The translations under genes were made by a program, and so were the position numbers. Positions 10,082 to 22,009 of a stretch of DNA of 64,000 nucleotides are shown here, piece after piece (the stretch's first letter is position 1; every line of letters starts with the position of its first letter). The stretch is from positions 13,182,262 to 13,246,261 of the forward strand of contig NW_024037055.1 of assembly GCF_015706575.1 (NCBI RefSeq), in the 5' to 3' direction. Below the pieces are notes generated by a model. That model ran no database searches. It was not told where the DNA came from and saw only the letters and a list, made by a program, of their open reading frames with translations. The DNA is from Patiria miniata (taxonomy: Eukaryota > Echinodermata > Asteroidea > Valvatida > Asterinidae).

Positions 10082-10783
10082 CAGGGTGTCCTGAAAATAA
10101 TGGTGCATGTAAACCCTGCCATTTTCGCCAATTTACAACCGGAATTTACTGCAAATGTTTACACGATCTTCAAGGTTACAGATTTTGCTTGAGAATGCTG
10201 TTTGTTTAATTAAGATTGCTTTTGTAAATCCAGAGATATGTTTGAATAACCACAAAGCCATAAAAAAACCATTCTGTGCCACTTTTAGGAAGCGAGTGTT
10301 TCAAAGATCAGACAATGCCAGTATGGCTCTTTTGATAAGATTATCCCTACAGGTGTAAGACAAACATTCCATTCACACGACAATATAGGGGTTTGTTCTT
10401 ATGTTGAAACAATTTCATAGTACAGACAGGTTCACTTCTTTAAAACTTCAATGAAAGAGATTAATTAAATATAAATAAATATTGCACACCTCTGCTTAAA
10501 AATGTTAAAATCACTAACAGTAAAGTGATTTGGTTTTGGAGTAGGACTAAAGTGATTTTAACTGCTTCACAGAAAGTGGCACAAAATGGGTTTCTTGGCT
10601 TTGCCGTTATTCAAACGTATCTTTGGATTTACAAAAGCAATCTCAATGAAACAAACGGTATTTTCAAGCTTAATTTATTACCTTGAAGATAGTGTAAACA
10701 TCCGTAACATCCGTGTAAACATTTGGTTGTAAATTAGCAAAAATGGAGGGGTTTACATGCGCCATTTTTTTCAGGATGCCCTG
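10082..10783. mobile_element. Mariner-type MITE, 702 bp, TA flanks
   Basis: The termini CAGGGTGTCCTGAAAA and (complement) CAGGGCATCCTGAAAA are flanked by TA on both sides, the Tc1/mariner target. The inverted arms run for about 220 bp each, through blocks such as TTTTGTAAATCCAGAGATA and its partner, leaving a centre of about 150 bp. It ends 90 bp downstream of the SLC22 stop codon. Confidence 0.8.
10674..10679 (-). promoter_or_regulatory. Candidate poly(A) signal of the SLC22 gene
   Basis: This is the first AATAAA on the - strand after the stop at 10874-10876, about 195 bases downstream, and it lies inside the mariner-type MITE. Use is inferred; an extra exon beyond 10874 would change the picture. 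Confidence 0.35.
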
Positions 10784-10873
10784 TATATAACATGAATTAG
10801 ATTCAAAGCCAGTCTTGGACTAAGACTTCACATATGAAAGCTCCGGGTAGCAGAATTGTATATAGCCCTTGCT

Positions 10874-11104
10874 TCACACTGAGGAGGCAGGCTGGTAGCC
10901 ATTGCCATCCATCCTCCGTTTGCCAGCGAGCCACAGACACGACGGTAGACGAGGCGGGGCAGCCGAGCGGGCAAGCAACTCACCCTCCGCTATGGTCTCC
11001 GGTAGAGGCTTCTTGGCAGTCTCTGGTAAGATGAGAACCAGGGCCGCAGCGAGCACGGACACGATGCCAAACACGTTCAGAGGGATGTACGGGCTCACGT
11101 CCGC
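10874..11104 (-). CDS. SLC22 transporter, exon 9 (last)
   Basis: After the acceptor TTCTAG the frame reads ADVSPYIPLNVFGIVSVLAA, then ALVLILPETAKKPLPETI, the final membrane span and the LPET motif typical of SLC22. The frame runs on to TGA at 10874-10876 through an unusual tail (SAAPPRLPSCLWLAGKRR). A strong donor-like GGAGG/GTGAGT lies right after ETIAE, so the real message may splice to another terminal exon. In that case the last 33 or so residues given here are intronic. I favour neither strongly. Confidence 0.8.
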   Translation of the reverse strand, partial: ADVSPYIPLNVFGIVSVLAAALVLILPETAKKPLPETIAEGELLARSAAPPRLPSCLWLAGKRRMDGNGYQPASSV

Positions 11105-11125
11105 CTAGAAGGTTATAAGGCATTG

Positions 11126-11300
11126 GGATCATTTGCATTTATTCCAAACGTAACGCAGTGAATTATCAAAAAGCGTATTTGGGTTAAAGATCGTACTGGT
11201 ACTAAACACCCCGTGAAATCATTCCGTCTGGTTGGCTGTCATTTAGAAGAAATCAAGAAATATAGGTGATTTCCAACGATTAGTCATCGTTGAAAATATA
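11126..11300 (+). repeat. Repeat fragment related to the TTAA MITE
   Basis: Blocks ATCATTTGCA, AACACCCCGTGAAATCATTC, GGCTGTCATTTAGAAGAAATC and GGTGATTTCCAACGATTAG match the left half of the 16299-16810 element. It lies in the last SLC22 intron. Confidence 0.6.
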
Positions 11301-11777
11301 GCTCTAGGAAAGCCTTGTTGCATTTTTGTCATTAATTTTGCAATACATTCACCCTACCCCTCTTCAAATTTCCATCAACAACTTGGGACAATTTCAGAAG
11401 TTTGGTAAAACATGAAAAGTACTTGATTAGAAAAAAAGAACAGCTTATCATCCACAATTTGGTTTTTATTTATAACTTTTTTGACGTGACACGGTTCTCA
11501 GCTGATGTAAAATGAAGCACTTTTATCTATGAGCAATATATTTTCTACGTATACTGCAACAAGTTTGACCTTAATCAGAAACAAAAGCGTGTCTTGAAAG
11601 ATGATTGAATGTCCTGACTCCCTGAGGCTCTGATGAAGACAGCGATAAAAGTAGACTTCTATCAAGCGCGGAGGGATATAGGGCTATGGACAGTGAAGCG
11701 ACACGGTCATTACATCTATACCAAAATAGAAAACCACTCGCACACAAAAACGAGTGCGTCGGGCTTTTTATACGTAC

Positions 11778-11850
11778 CAGGTACACCACAAATGGAGCTA
11801 AAATGCCTCCAATCCTGGCCGAAAACGAGGAGAAACCAACTCCAAGATTT
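11778..11850 (-). CDS. SLC22 transporter, exon 8
   Basis: A 73-bp exon between acceptor GTTGTCCAG and donor CTG/GTACGT. It completes the arginine codon left by exon 7 and reads NLGVGFSSFSARIGGILAPF, then VVYL. This is the span 10-11 region with the RN.GVG motif of SLC22 proteins. It ends in phase 0. Confidence 0.9.
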
Positions 11851-12354
11851 CTGGACAACAAATTCACATGGAAAAAAAACCCGGTCAATTGGCACAGTCT
11901 GTATTTGGCTTAACATGCTTTCAGGTTTACTTGAAAATCAGCCAAAAACTAATCCCCTAAAAATAATATGGAGAATTAAGCTACGCATAACATTCCATTA
12001 ATTTATCTGCCACGTCCACAATTGGTTGGTGCATGCTCTGCGGGCCGGGGGGGGGGGGGGGGGGGCAAACGGAGGAATGGACAAGGGAGGCACATGCACC
12101 CACCCCCACCACCGAAAAAGGCCACTGATGCTCTGTTGAACAAAACTTTAACGGACTTTTCCTGCTATAAGCGAAATATCGACCAAAACTGTATATTCGC
12201 GCCGCCATTTTTATTAAAAAACTCGGCCCTTTTCTTGCATAGACTGGAAAGCTCATAATATTTGAACAAACTCGTATCCAATCTAATACTGAAAAAAATT
12301 ATTCCAAATTGAAATCTAAGGGTTTTTGGGATGCAAACACATACATATACGCAC

Positions 12355-12475
12355 CGTATCGATGTTGGGAAGATTTCCGACCCGTAGACAAAGTCCGTGC
12401 TGAAACTGATAGTGGCGCAGAACTTGCCGACTAGAGCAAAGGCTAGAATGGCGGGGGTAAAGTTCCCACTTCCCC
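12355..12475 (-). CDS. SLC22 transporter, exon 7
   Basis: Acceptor TTTTTAG; donor ATACG/GTGCGT. It encodes SGNFTPAILAFALVGKF, CATISFSTDFVYGSEIFPT and SIR, the span 9-10 region where SLC22 proteins have F..VY..E..PT..R. Two opening bases complete a glycine codon from exon 6 and two closing bases pass to exon 8. Confidence 0.92.
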
Positions 12476-12735
12476 CTAAAAATAATAGATAAATAAAATT
12501 CAAAGCCAGGTTTTCCTGTGTCATTGATGTAAATTACATTTTCAGGGATTCACATTTACACCTCGTGAAAACAAGACACGCATAGGCGTTAGAGGGGGGG
12601 GGGGTGATTAAACTAAACGGCCCAGTTTTTAATACAAAAACGTATAACAAAATTAATATTAAATCAATATAATTAGTTTGGAAGATGATACACATTAATG
12701 AAGACGTTAATATTTGACTCAACATGACTGTATAC

Positions 12736-12821
12736 CTGGTGTATTAGGAATGCATGCACAGATGATACTGCTCACCCCCGCAATAAAATGGGCCAGGCTC
12801 AAAGATGGGCGACGACCCCAC
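12736..12821 (-). CDS. SLC22 transporter, exon 6
   Basis: An 86-bp exon between acceptor CTATGTAG and donor CACCAG/GTATAC, found by reading both phases. With the TG carried from exon 5 it reads WWGRRPSLSLAHFIAGVSSI, then ICACIPNTP. That is the cytosolic GRR signature of the second half followed by membrane span 8. Its phase fits exons 5 and 7 exactly. Confidence 0.9.
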
Positions 12822-13333
12822 CTACATAGACCATAAAAACAATAGAACCAAACATTAATAATCTTTGATAAAATGATTTAGGCATGGACTTGCTTTGACA
12901 TCGTTCAGTTTCGTCCCCTCGATATTGAACTCAAACTGTGTTGTATAATCCAAGCGCTATGAAGATTCCAAAGTGGACATCGCTTTGCTAATACAGAAAT
13001 AGAACAAAAGCAAATTTTCTACTTTTCTGCTTTTCTGCTACCGGAAAGGAGTCACAATGGAGACACTCGCCAGGCTACAATTCCGTGTTTTGTTGCAGTT
13101 TGAACAGTATCTACACCCAAGCCACTGAGGAGTGTTCTACTTAATTGCAGGGTTTCACATGGTACTTTGAAAGAAACTAAGCGAGAAGATAATGATCGAA
13201 GTAGAGTCAGATTACTTCCAGTAAAAAGATAATTGCAATATAATTACGTCACCAAATTATGTGCTTGCCGGGCCTGGTTCAAAAGTCCCGGTATATATAC
13301 ATCTTGTCCAGAATCATTTGCTGTTCATCCATG

Positions 13334-13637
13334 CAAGGGCGGATCCAGGGGTGACCAACGGGGGCCACCCCCCCCCCCCAAAAAAAAAACCCTACAATTT
13401 ATTTTAAGTGAGGTCACAATAAAGGCATATTTTCTTCAAAACATTGGGTTAAAGTGCATGGTCAGAAATTGCCTCAGATCGCACCACAGAGCATCTAGAA
13501 TCCAACATTTTGTCGGGGTCCTTCAGTGGGCCCCGAACCACACATCGTAATTTTGTAGACCCACTTTTTGAGGGATCAAAACAATATTTCGCCCCCCCCC
13601 CCAAAAAAAAGCCCACTGTTTTCTGGATCCGCCCTTG
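13334..13637. mobile_element. hAT-type MITE, second full copy (304 bp)
   Basis: Ends CAAGGGCGGATCCAG and its complement, flanked by CATCCATG (13326-13333) and CATGCATG (13638-13645), an 8-bp duplication with one mismatch. The core matches the 6765-7079 copy, including the TCAGATCGCACCACAGAGCA block. It lies in the long fifth SLC22 intron. Confidence 0.85.
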
Positions 13638-13659
13638 CATGCATGTTCGTTGTCTATAA

Positions 13660-13990
13660 ATAACACCACTCAAAATCAACAAAAGAATGTTCAATACTAT
13701 TTGAAGTTTCAGCTCAGTGGATATTACATTTTTTGAGAAAAACGATGAAAAATTATTCACAACCTTTTGATCACGAAATACAATTCCGTCAATTGCACTC
13801 TTTATTCCAAATATCAGTCCATTGACTTATCGTAGAAAATACATTTCTCGATTTCTTCTAAATGACAGCAAGTCAGACGGAATCATTTATTTCGCGGGGT
13901 GTTGAGTACCAGTACGATCTTCAAACCAAGTAAGCTTTCTGATAATAATTCGGTTGGCTACTTTTGGGGTAAATGCAAATGATTCAATAT
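13660..13990 (-). repeat. TTAA-MITE relative, inverted copy
   Basis: On the - strand the order of blocks is that of 5829-6200 and 16299-16810: AATGATTCCGTCTGACTTGC, a ATGACAG segment, then AATATCCACTGAGCTGAAAC. The ends are not clear. Confidence 0.6.
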
Positions 13991-16122
13991 GCCAGTAGCC
14001 CCCACCTCCCCTATTGTATCGGCGCCAAGTTTATGATTATTTTGACAGCAAAGCAGTCAGTTTGCTCTTTTAATTCGGAACGATTCGTTTTTCTCACGCA
14101 CGTAAGTCTTTCCAACTTACGTCAACCTCTGAACCGTCAATTGGAATGATTTTTTTTAGGGTGCGGGTGAAAGGTGGCTATTTTTCAACAAATAAAGCTT
14201 CTAGGTCAGCGCCTGAAATGTCTACTTATTGCGGCCTCTTTCTATCAGAAAAAATATAACTATTAGACTCTGCACCTTGTCACTTTTCATGACGAGTATA
14301 ATCATGGTGATGGACGTACAATATCATGATCAAGGTTATTACCTTTTTAAAGGAGAGCCGAAAAAAAGGTATTGCCCTTAAAAGTGAATGAACCTTTAGT
14401 ACCAATAAACAGGTTATCAACTGTGTTTATCTTTCCTGCGGAACTTACTTTTCTGTCACTGTCTTGAAAGACGCCAGGCGCTACCCTGCCCGTTAATACC
14501 GTTAAATTAACTTAAATTAGGGCATGAAACTAATAATTGTCGGTTTCGTGGTTTTTTTTTTTTTGGGGGGGGGGGGGTGATCACGGTGGTTGGCAGTATA
14601 ATAGATTTAGTTGATCCAATTATAGGCCTTATGCACTCTTAAACGTAGTACGATATGAATAGAAATGATGCAAACGAAATCAGTTACAACTGGCCAAGAT
14701 TAGGCCTACTGCTTCGAAAATCTACGGTTGTCAGTCGGAAGATCAAACAAGCGGCGTGTGTTTCCATATAGCGACTAGTGTTCCAATCGTACCCAGTATT
14801 TGATGGTGGATAAGGGGAAAGTGGGGAGGAGGGGCATGGCAACCACGCAACCACCCCCCGGTCACCTTTTTGTAGTCATTGAGGAGTGAGGACAAGTGAT
14901 TCCTTTTCCCTCTGTATACGGATTGGTGAATGAAGAAAAGAGAGATGACCCCCCTTCCCCCTTTACGATTAAGCAAATGACCGTTTGGTACGTTTTCATC
15001 TCCCCTTCCAAAACTGGATCTGTATACAGCCCTATACAGAAAAAAACACAGTAAGTATTTTGTCTCACTTTCACTTTTAAGAGTGAGTTTGAAGTCTTAT
15101 TGCTTGAGTGTTACAGAATGTCAGATAAGGTCCCGCCATGGTCGGCACCAAGTCGTTAACCTCTTTGAATAAGTAGGCTACCGTTATTTGTTAGGTGCGC
15201 TCTAATCCCAATTTCCCCTCTTTCACACACCTGTCTCAACTTTATAAGACCGCTGTCAGTTCCGATTAAATAACCTTGGGAATTCTCTTTTCTTCGGAGA
15301 TTGTTTTCCCTCCTTAAGGGGAGGATTGACATTGAATAATAAAAAAAAATCTTAATCCCTTAACCGAAATCCAAATCTTCAATGGTATTGTGGCAGCGAC
15401 AACGCTACAAAGGCAGGTCTTAAGTACCTCTCACAGGCTGCTCGTGGGTAGACTATTTCTTGACAATGGGTCCTAAATGAAACTCCTTTTTGACGATATC
15501 AAAAGGTAAGACTAATGACTATGCCCCCCGTCAATCATTTGTGTGTGGGGAAACCTCTAAATCATTTAATTCTCTTTTTCTGCTTCGGTATCTCGTTACC
15601 ACAGCAATATGATGTTAAGTATGACTTCAGGCATGGCCCAATAATTGGTGAATATACGTGAACCGTTATTTTCGGCGTCCTAGAAACACAATGTATCATA
15701 TTCTTGAGTTGTGGTTCTACATGAGGAAAATTTGAATACCTGGACATCACTTGACACCCTGCAGTGCACGAACCCTATGAGACTGGTCTGGGAAATTCCA
15801 AGTGTTTCCCAGTAAATGCTTCAAAATGTTCCCTGTTATTGCTTTCTGATGGCCGATGGGTCACTGCAGGGAAAAATTGGTAATGTCCATGTTGCGAAGC
15901 GCAACCGTTCATTGTGCAAGCGTCTATTTTTTTGGAGACGACAAAGCTAAACGCACAACAGTATATACAACTTATTTTCAAAAACTACAAGTGAAAACTA
16001 TACAGGTCCTCGCTAGAAATTGAAGACCGATGTTTTACGAGCAAAATAAGGACTGAATTTTCTTGTAGGTTTGGATGGTGGGATGATGAACAAAGTATGG
16101 AATATTTGCAGTAACACCATGT
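13991..16122. other. Intronic stretch without recognised features
   Basis: Part of the 5.8-kb SLC22 intron 5. It has a T/G run at about 14550-14577 and otherwise no open frame with coding character, RNA or repeat end that I can support. Confidence 0.5.
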
Positions 16123-17186
16123 GAATATAGGTTTTCCCGGCCAATTTTCTGAAATGTTCATTCACATCTGAAAATCGGTCGTTCATTTTCGTCTGAATAT
16201 GAATGCACGTATGTAATCCTACATCAATTCAACGAAATTTCAATTGTTTTCATTGTCCGTGCATTCGGTTGTGAGAAACAGACGGCCAATTACGTTAAAG
16301 CTATAGTCCATCATTTGCAGCCATCCGAAAAGTAAGTGGCGTAATTTTTGTTGAAAAACAAACTTGGTTGAAATATAGTAAGGGAACTAAACTCCCTGTG
16401 AAATTATTCCTTCTGGGAAGCTGTCATTTTGAAGTAATCAACGAAAGAAGGCATTTCCAACGGTGATTCTTAAGAAGCACCATAGGAAAAATTTAAATTA
16501 GTAGTTCGTTTTGTTATTCAGCGCAGCGCGCACAAGTATTGGAACGACGCACACGCGCGCGCGGTTGTTATAATTCGTCGGATCAGTGCGCTACGTCGCG
16601 TATAGCTGCAATTTAAAACAATTCAAAACATGATTCAGTAACTTTTGATTTGAAATTGAGATCTTAGAATGCTGTTTTTCTCGGAATGTACAGCTGCAGC
16701 TTAGCTGAAACTTCATCAGGTTAGATGTTCAGTATCCTTCATTAGATTTTGAACCCTTTTGTTGCTTCAAACGAACAAAATGCACAAATTACAAATGATG
16801 GACTATAGCTTTAATACCCGCGCATTCATGCATGCCTTTTTCGCGCAGAGTTCTGGAATACAATTTCGTGAATGTGCAATCAAAAGTACGTTTTTCTCAT
16901 TCAAAATAGCAGATTACATCACAGAACATTAAACTAAAAGTGAAATAGAATGGTCAATGTTTGAAATCGCCCTCTAAAAGAGAAAACGAAGTCTTATAAA
17001 TGCATATGAATGAATCTAAACGAAAGGTGCTGCTCAGTCATTTAATTGATTGAACTGAAATGGAATCGAATGATCTGGTAGCGAAATGAAACGCGTGTTC
17101 AGAGCGACTCTCAAATTCAGACGAAAACGAATGACCAATTTTAGAGGTGAATGAACATTTTAGAAAATTGGCCGGGAAAATAGGTT
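16123..17186. mobile_element. Long-TIR element hosting a nested TTAA MITE
   Basis: Inverted arms of about 75 bp bound the unit. The left arm contains CCGGCCAATTTTCTGAAATG and GTCGTTCATTTTCGTCTGAA; the right arm contains their complements. The interior is interrupted at a TTAA by the 16299-16810 MITE. A fragment of the left arm recurs at 9153-9318. Confidence 0.75.
16299..16810. mobile_element. TTAA-flanked MITE, 512 bp
   Basis: Terminal inverted repeats AGCTATAGTCCATCATTTG and complement are flanked on both sides by TTAA (16295-16298 and 16811-16814), the target of piggyBac- and Kolobok-type transposases. The superfamily cannot be chosen from the ends alone. Diverged relatives occur at 5829-6200, 11126-11300 and 13660-13990. 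Confidence 0.82.
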
Positions 17187-18390
17187 CCCGCAAACCTTCC
17201 ATACTTTGAACGTTCTTAATTTGAAGACTAGTGTCAGGCTTCCACTATAAGTATAAAGTCGGCGCCCATTTAAGTTATTTTAGCATGTAGAGAGGTTAAC
17301 GAACGTCTTGACTCTAACTGTCCCAATTCCTCCAAATCCTCTTTGCATAATGGGTGCTTTCGAAGAATTGAGGGCCTTAGAAAATCGAAGCACTGGAGGA
17401 TTGAGGCTCTGGCTGTTACTTGCTTTATGCATGTGTACTTGGGCAGGCATCCAGCATATTTGTTTCTTGTACAGCCTCTTTACTATTTAGCCTCAGCATT
17501 GCCAATCCACAACACAGGATAACAATGGAGTATTTCAATAAGTAACACACTAATGAACTCACAAGAGCATTGAAAACCAATTATGTGATAACATGCCAGC
17601 AAACCCAGTGGAGAATTTCAAAGGATTTAGGCAGAGACCTCCAGCGCCAACAAGTGGATGTTTTTAAAGGATTCAGGTGCTTGAGTATTTTCAGAGTGCT
17701 TAGAGTGGATTCAGGCTGCTTCTGGGCACTTGAAGAGAGCGTAGGGAACACAACAGCCATACCGAGTTGAAGTAAGATTCACCACAAGTCCACAAGTCAA
17801 TCACAAGTCAAAGCGCTAATCACAATCACAATATTTACAACGAATTTCAGTGGATACTAAAACCAAAGTCTGCAGCCGACTCGGACCCCGTTGTGCCCTT
17901 GTAAAAGTTGCTGTCAGAACAGTCTTTAAGTGCGACAATGCTCTACCGTGCTTTTAGGATAATTTTTTTTTCTTTTTGAGCTCAGCCTATTACTGTTGGC
18001 AATACCATCAGAAACGAGCCTTTTTGCCTTGTTAAAACTCTACTGTTGGCTTCTTCGTGTACGTATGGCACAATAATCAAAGGTAGTAAAATTTCAGTGA
18101 GGAATAAAGCTGATAGTTTTAGTCAATGGTTAAATAGTCAACTCCATAACAGGCGAAGCAACGACTGATAAACAATGAAAAAGGAATTCATGCTTTTGTT
18201 AATTATATTGATTAGCTTGTGACTTGATTGAGACCGAATGACTTATGATTGACTTATGGGATACGTATTTTTGTACACGTTTCTCGTGAGTTATAGTTGA
18301 ACATAATTATCTCAAGTACGATAGGGTCATAGTAAGCGAATTTGGAAGATTAGTTTTGAGAGAACCTAACTTGCAGGCTTACCGCATATA
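17187..18390. other. Intronic stretch without recognised features
   Basis: Part of SLC22 intron 5. Two weak open frames (17308-17490 and 17570-17770, + strand) lack family resemblance and coding-like base use. Confidence 0.45.
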
Positions 18391-18535
18391 GACCGTTTGC
18401 ATTACAGCCATGTTTGAGGTGTGTGCTTTTGTTTCCCAGGGGTACGCACGAGTAGATCTCTTGTGCATTCATTGTTAACTGAATTAACAAAACAAAACAC
18501 ACCTCCAAGATGGCTGTTGAACGCAATCCATGTAT
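18391..18535. repeat. Small foldback MITE remnant
   Basis: Arms of about 40 bp pair with mismatches: GCATTACAGCCATGTTTGAG near 18400 against CTCCAAGATGGCTGTTGAAC near 18508. It sits about 120 bp downstream of the exon 5 donor. Confidence 0.6.
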
Positions 18536-18656
18536 TTTTGTCAACTTTCGATCCGAGCGATGAAATAAGTCGTGGCATTAATATTGTTTCTCCTCTAACT
18601 GTCGTTTGCCTGGGGGGAAAATGTATAACAGGTGTTAATTATGCTTGGTATCTTAC

Positions 18657-18791
18657 CATTCGATCAAAGGGTAGACCACGAGATAACCCGGGACCTCCAC
18701 CAGTCCAAGCAGGAAGAAGTTCAGGTACTTATCCCCGGCTAGGTTGGAGCTGTTGAGGGAGAGACCGTAGTACACCATGCTACTCACCAAC
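18657..18791 (-). CDS. SLC22 transporter, exon 5
   Basis: Acceptor GGTTAG, donor GAATG/GTAAGA. With the TG from exon 4 it reads WLVSSMVYYGLSLNSSNLAG, then DKYLNFFLLGLVEVPGYLV and VYPLIE. The MVYYGLSLN block in membrane span 7 is one of the most conserved SLC22 signatures. Two later AGs would give other phases, but only this acceptor restores the conserved tryptophan and the frame. Confidence 0.93.
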
Positions 18792-19250
18792 CTAACCAAC
18801 CGAAGAAAATAAAACATGAATTGGCCTCAAGATATACATACTTCATTAGGTCAGCTCTATAATAGACAAACAACAGAGTACGTTTACAACCTGTGATATA
18901 CTTATATTTGGTCACGCACCCTGGGCCTTTTCAACGGTTGCCACAAATAATGTCCATACGTGAACGTACACAATGACGGCAGGGACCATCGATTCAAAAA
19001 CGCCAGTGACGGTAAAAATTGACGTTTCTTCCTCGCCCAACTTACACTTTTAAAGTTCTGCCGGTCACCTATTTATCTTAAGGCAAGTTCGATCGAGGAC
19101 TGCTTGTGGTATTAGTGATTCATGCGTGACGTAGCCTATGTTGCTCATGCAATTGTGAACGTCAATAGTCAAACGATGATTAAACGCCATCAGGAAAATT
19201 CTTTTAGGAAATCAAGTTCCTGAAGGTGTTTTCGTGCATGCTAATCTTAC

Positions 19251-19601
19251 CAACTGTAGAACATGATGAACGCATTGCGGAACAGTCGCGTTGACTGGAG
19301 CAACTCGGCGAACCGAAACGTGTCTTTAGACGCTGGTGGGCGCCCTACGGCGTCCATTCTGACTTCTGTTCCATGCCCGTTGTCGTTTAATGCAGTGCCG
19401 TCGTTCCCAGTGTTGTCGTTGACATCTGACGGTGCATACTTCACCGTGGTCTGTCCAGCTACAGGCGAGACCACGTCGTCATCCTTCAGGAACTGGTCGG
19501 GCGCTTCGATGTTGTTCAGCCGCGCGATGCGGTGGAGGACTTTCTCGGCGGCTTGCATGCGCCCCTTGGACATCAACCAGCGGACGGATTCGAACGAAGC
19601 C
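19251..19601 (-). CDS. SLC22 transporter, exon 4 (central cytosolic loop)
   Basis: Acceptor ATGCATAG, donor AGTTG/GTAAGA. It opens with SFESVRWLMSKGRMQAAEKV, where relatives have PESPRWL, so the usual proline is a phenylalanine here. It then carries a stretch of about 50 residues rich in Asn, Asp, Gly and Thr (DNTGNDGTALNDNGHGTEV) before TFRFAELLQSTRLFRNAF and FYSW, the start of span 7. The hydrophilic insert is longer than in typical SLC22 loops. A partial copy lies at 63670-63911. Confidence 0.92.
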
Positions 19602-20277
19602 CTATGCATGAGATTTGAATCAAAATGAGGAAAATGTGAATGGTGTTGATAGACCTCCATTATTACAAGCACCGAAATCCAATTCTGAACCTCTTACATG
19701 TACTACATCTGCGTACTCATTATTTATTTTACGTTATCTGTGGAGACGGTAACAAAGATGCATAGGCCTAGACTTGGTGCATAGGCCTAGACTTGGTGCA
19801 AAGTTGGTATTCAGCCGTACCGATTTAGTTTGACTGAAGTTCGGGGACAAAATACGAATATCTAACGACTTGTCATAAAGTCTAGCATAGGCCTAGAGTT
19901 TGCAGATGTCTTATTTTTCCAACATAACAGCGGTGCTTTGCTAACAAAATTTGATGCAAAGAGCCCCGTGGACTAGGATGCAACGTGTGTGGGTACTGGT
20001 TCGCACGCGCACCTTGCCTATTTCTGAAGGTGCACAAAGCATGGCACAAAGCAACAGCGTCTTCGCGTGAGCGTCAGGATGGCAGGCGTCGTCAGCAGTG
20101 CGTTTGAGTCTCTCCCTTTCTTACCGTACTTGTATACTTATAGGGAAAGCAACGACGATGGTACCATGCGACGAAGAAGTCTTGCCGGCACGTCCGGCGC
20201 GTAAAAGACGCGAATAGTGTGTCTGTAATAGGCCACCACACTTATCCGGGCAAAGTCAGAGTACGGCGCAAGCTTAC

Positions 20278-20477
20278 CACATCATGAACGGGACGGCGAC
20301 CAGGAATGGCACTGAGATAGCAATCTGCATGTGCCTCCAATCCCTCAGGTAGTAAGCGAAGGGCGTAACCAGGGCCACGCCCACGCCCCAAGCCACGCCC
20401 GTCAGACACCCAGCTAGGGTTCTCTTCTCCGGTGAGAACATCTCCATGATCAGTACGAAGCCGGTCACGTTGATGCC
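20278..20477 (-). CDS. SLC22 transporter, exon 3
   Basis: Acceptor CTCTTTCAG, donor GATGTG/GTAAGC. It enters in phase 0 and encodes GINVTGFVLIMEMFSPEKRT, LAGCLTGVAWGVGVALVTPF and AYYLRDWRHMQIAISVPF. This covers membrane spans 4-6, with the E....R charge pair and the RDWR motif that are standard for the family. Confidence 0.93.
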
Positions 20478-22009
20478 CTGAAAGAGAAAAACGAAACGAA
20501 TTTTGACTCTAATTCCTGCTTCAAACTTCGAATCCTCCATTATTTCTTGAATTTGTTCGATCCTGGAAACTCTTTCAACACGCACGCCATTGATAACAAA
20601 CTAAGACCAAAACCCTCTTTGTCCAACTGAGTTTGCCAGATGTATTGGTTGATAGAGAAGTGTGAAACGGGAGGCAGACATTATGTTGATCGTTGATCGA
20701 TTAATGTGGAATATTATGTTTCATTATTTAATAACTCCTTTAAAAGATTTTGTGGTTTTTGTTATCATTAAAACAAAATTTACCATCATGTATTCAAAAC
20801 ATTTATATCTTGCTTTGGCATCGGCCAAACTTGGCTAAACTTGTCCTTTCCCCACTGCTATCTATATAGGAAGGCATTTTGACTTGGGATAGCTAACTTC
20901 AGATGAGAAAAACCTACGGAATTATTAATCATCTGTGGACAAGTTTTACTTTACCATTTTTTGCAACAACATCTCTAACATAACCCCGTGAACGCACACG
21001 TTTACGTAACATGTAGTGTGGACATTCCTTTGTGTTAAAATTAAAAAACAGATCACCATTGATCACCATTTCCTTTTTTGATCACCATTTCCTTGAGTGT
21101 TCCTCTTTATTTTGCGACTGATAACCCTTACCCCCAAATGCCTCTAAAACTCGGTTTTTTTCAGAGGGGGAAACCCTATATAGCTGTGTGGATCTAGACA
21201 AGTCCACACAACATCTTCACTACCCGCATTGTGTGGACATCGTGTTCAGAGGTCCACACATTTACTGCACTGCATGTACACTTGCCGTTCATCGGAGGGC
21301 TTAACTCCACTTATTCAGCAAACCAGGGGATCCGGACCTTTATTTTCAAATCAGTGGTACCGTTTTGACTGTTCAGATGCAATTACGGCATAGAGCCTTT
21401 ACATATACTTGGTAAGAGACTGGGGATTGAGAGGAAACGTTTTATGACATGCGGATACTTCAAAATAAAAATTAGAATAATATTACTGGAGCATCGGAAA
21501 CGACGTTGTGCCGTCCTTAATCTTTATGTAACGTATGGTAGTTTGAAAATACACGTTATGGCTTTTGCTCCATCTGTGCAGGAGCATCAAAAAACGTTAA
21601 TACATTTTGGCAGCGCTACAATGAAATTTCTGACATCGAATCAATCTTCGAAACAAGAGGAAAATCGGATGGAGAAGGAAAAGGCGGGATTTGCATCTGA
21701 CTTATTTCAGTAATTTTTTCTTTATTGGTTATAGTTATAATTACCGGCCGTAAAAATGCGTTCGCCATGCTTTTTTCAAAGTTCATCCTAAACAAAAATA
21801 GATTTCTTTTTGTTCAATTGCTATTTTTCTAGCAGTATAAGAGTTTTTGACTTGTGAATGGGATTTTGAAATAAAAACGATACTCCGAATTCCAAAGTTC
21901 CTCAATTTATTCTGAAATTGCCTTAGAATGCAGGAGAAAGCATCGTAGATTTCTAAATTCTGACCACTTTGACCAATTGTTTTTTGAAGGAAAAGTTCGT
22001 GGTGTACGC

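Noticed and set aside
17308-17770. Two + strand open frames in SLC22 intron 5
   Set aside because: Short, without family resemblance, splice partners or coding bias.
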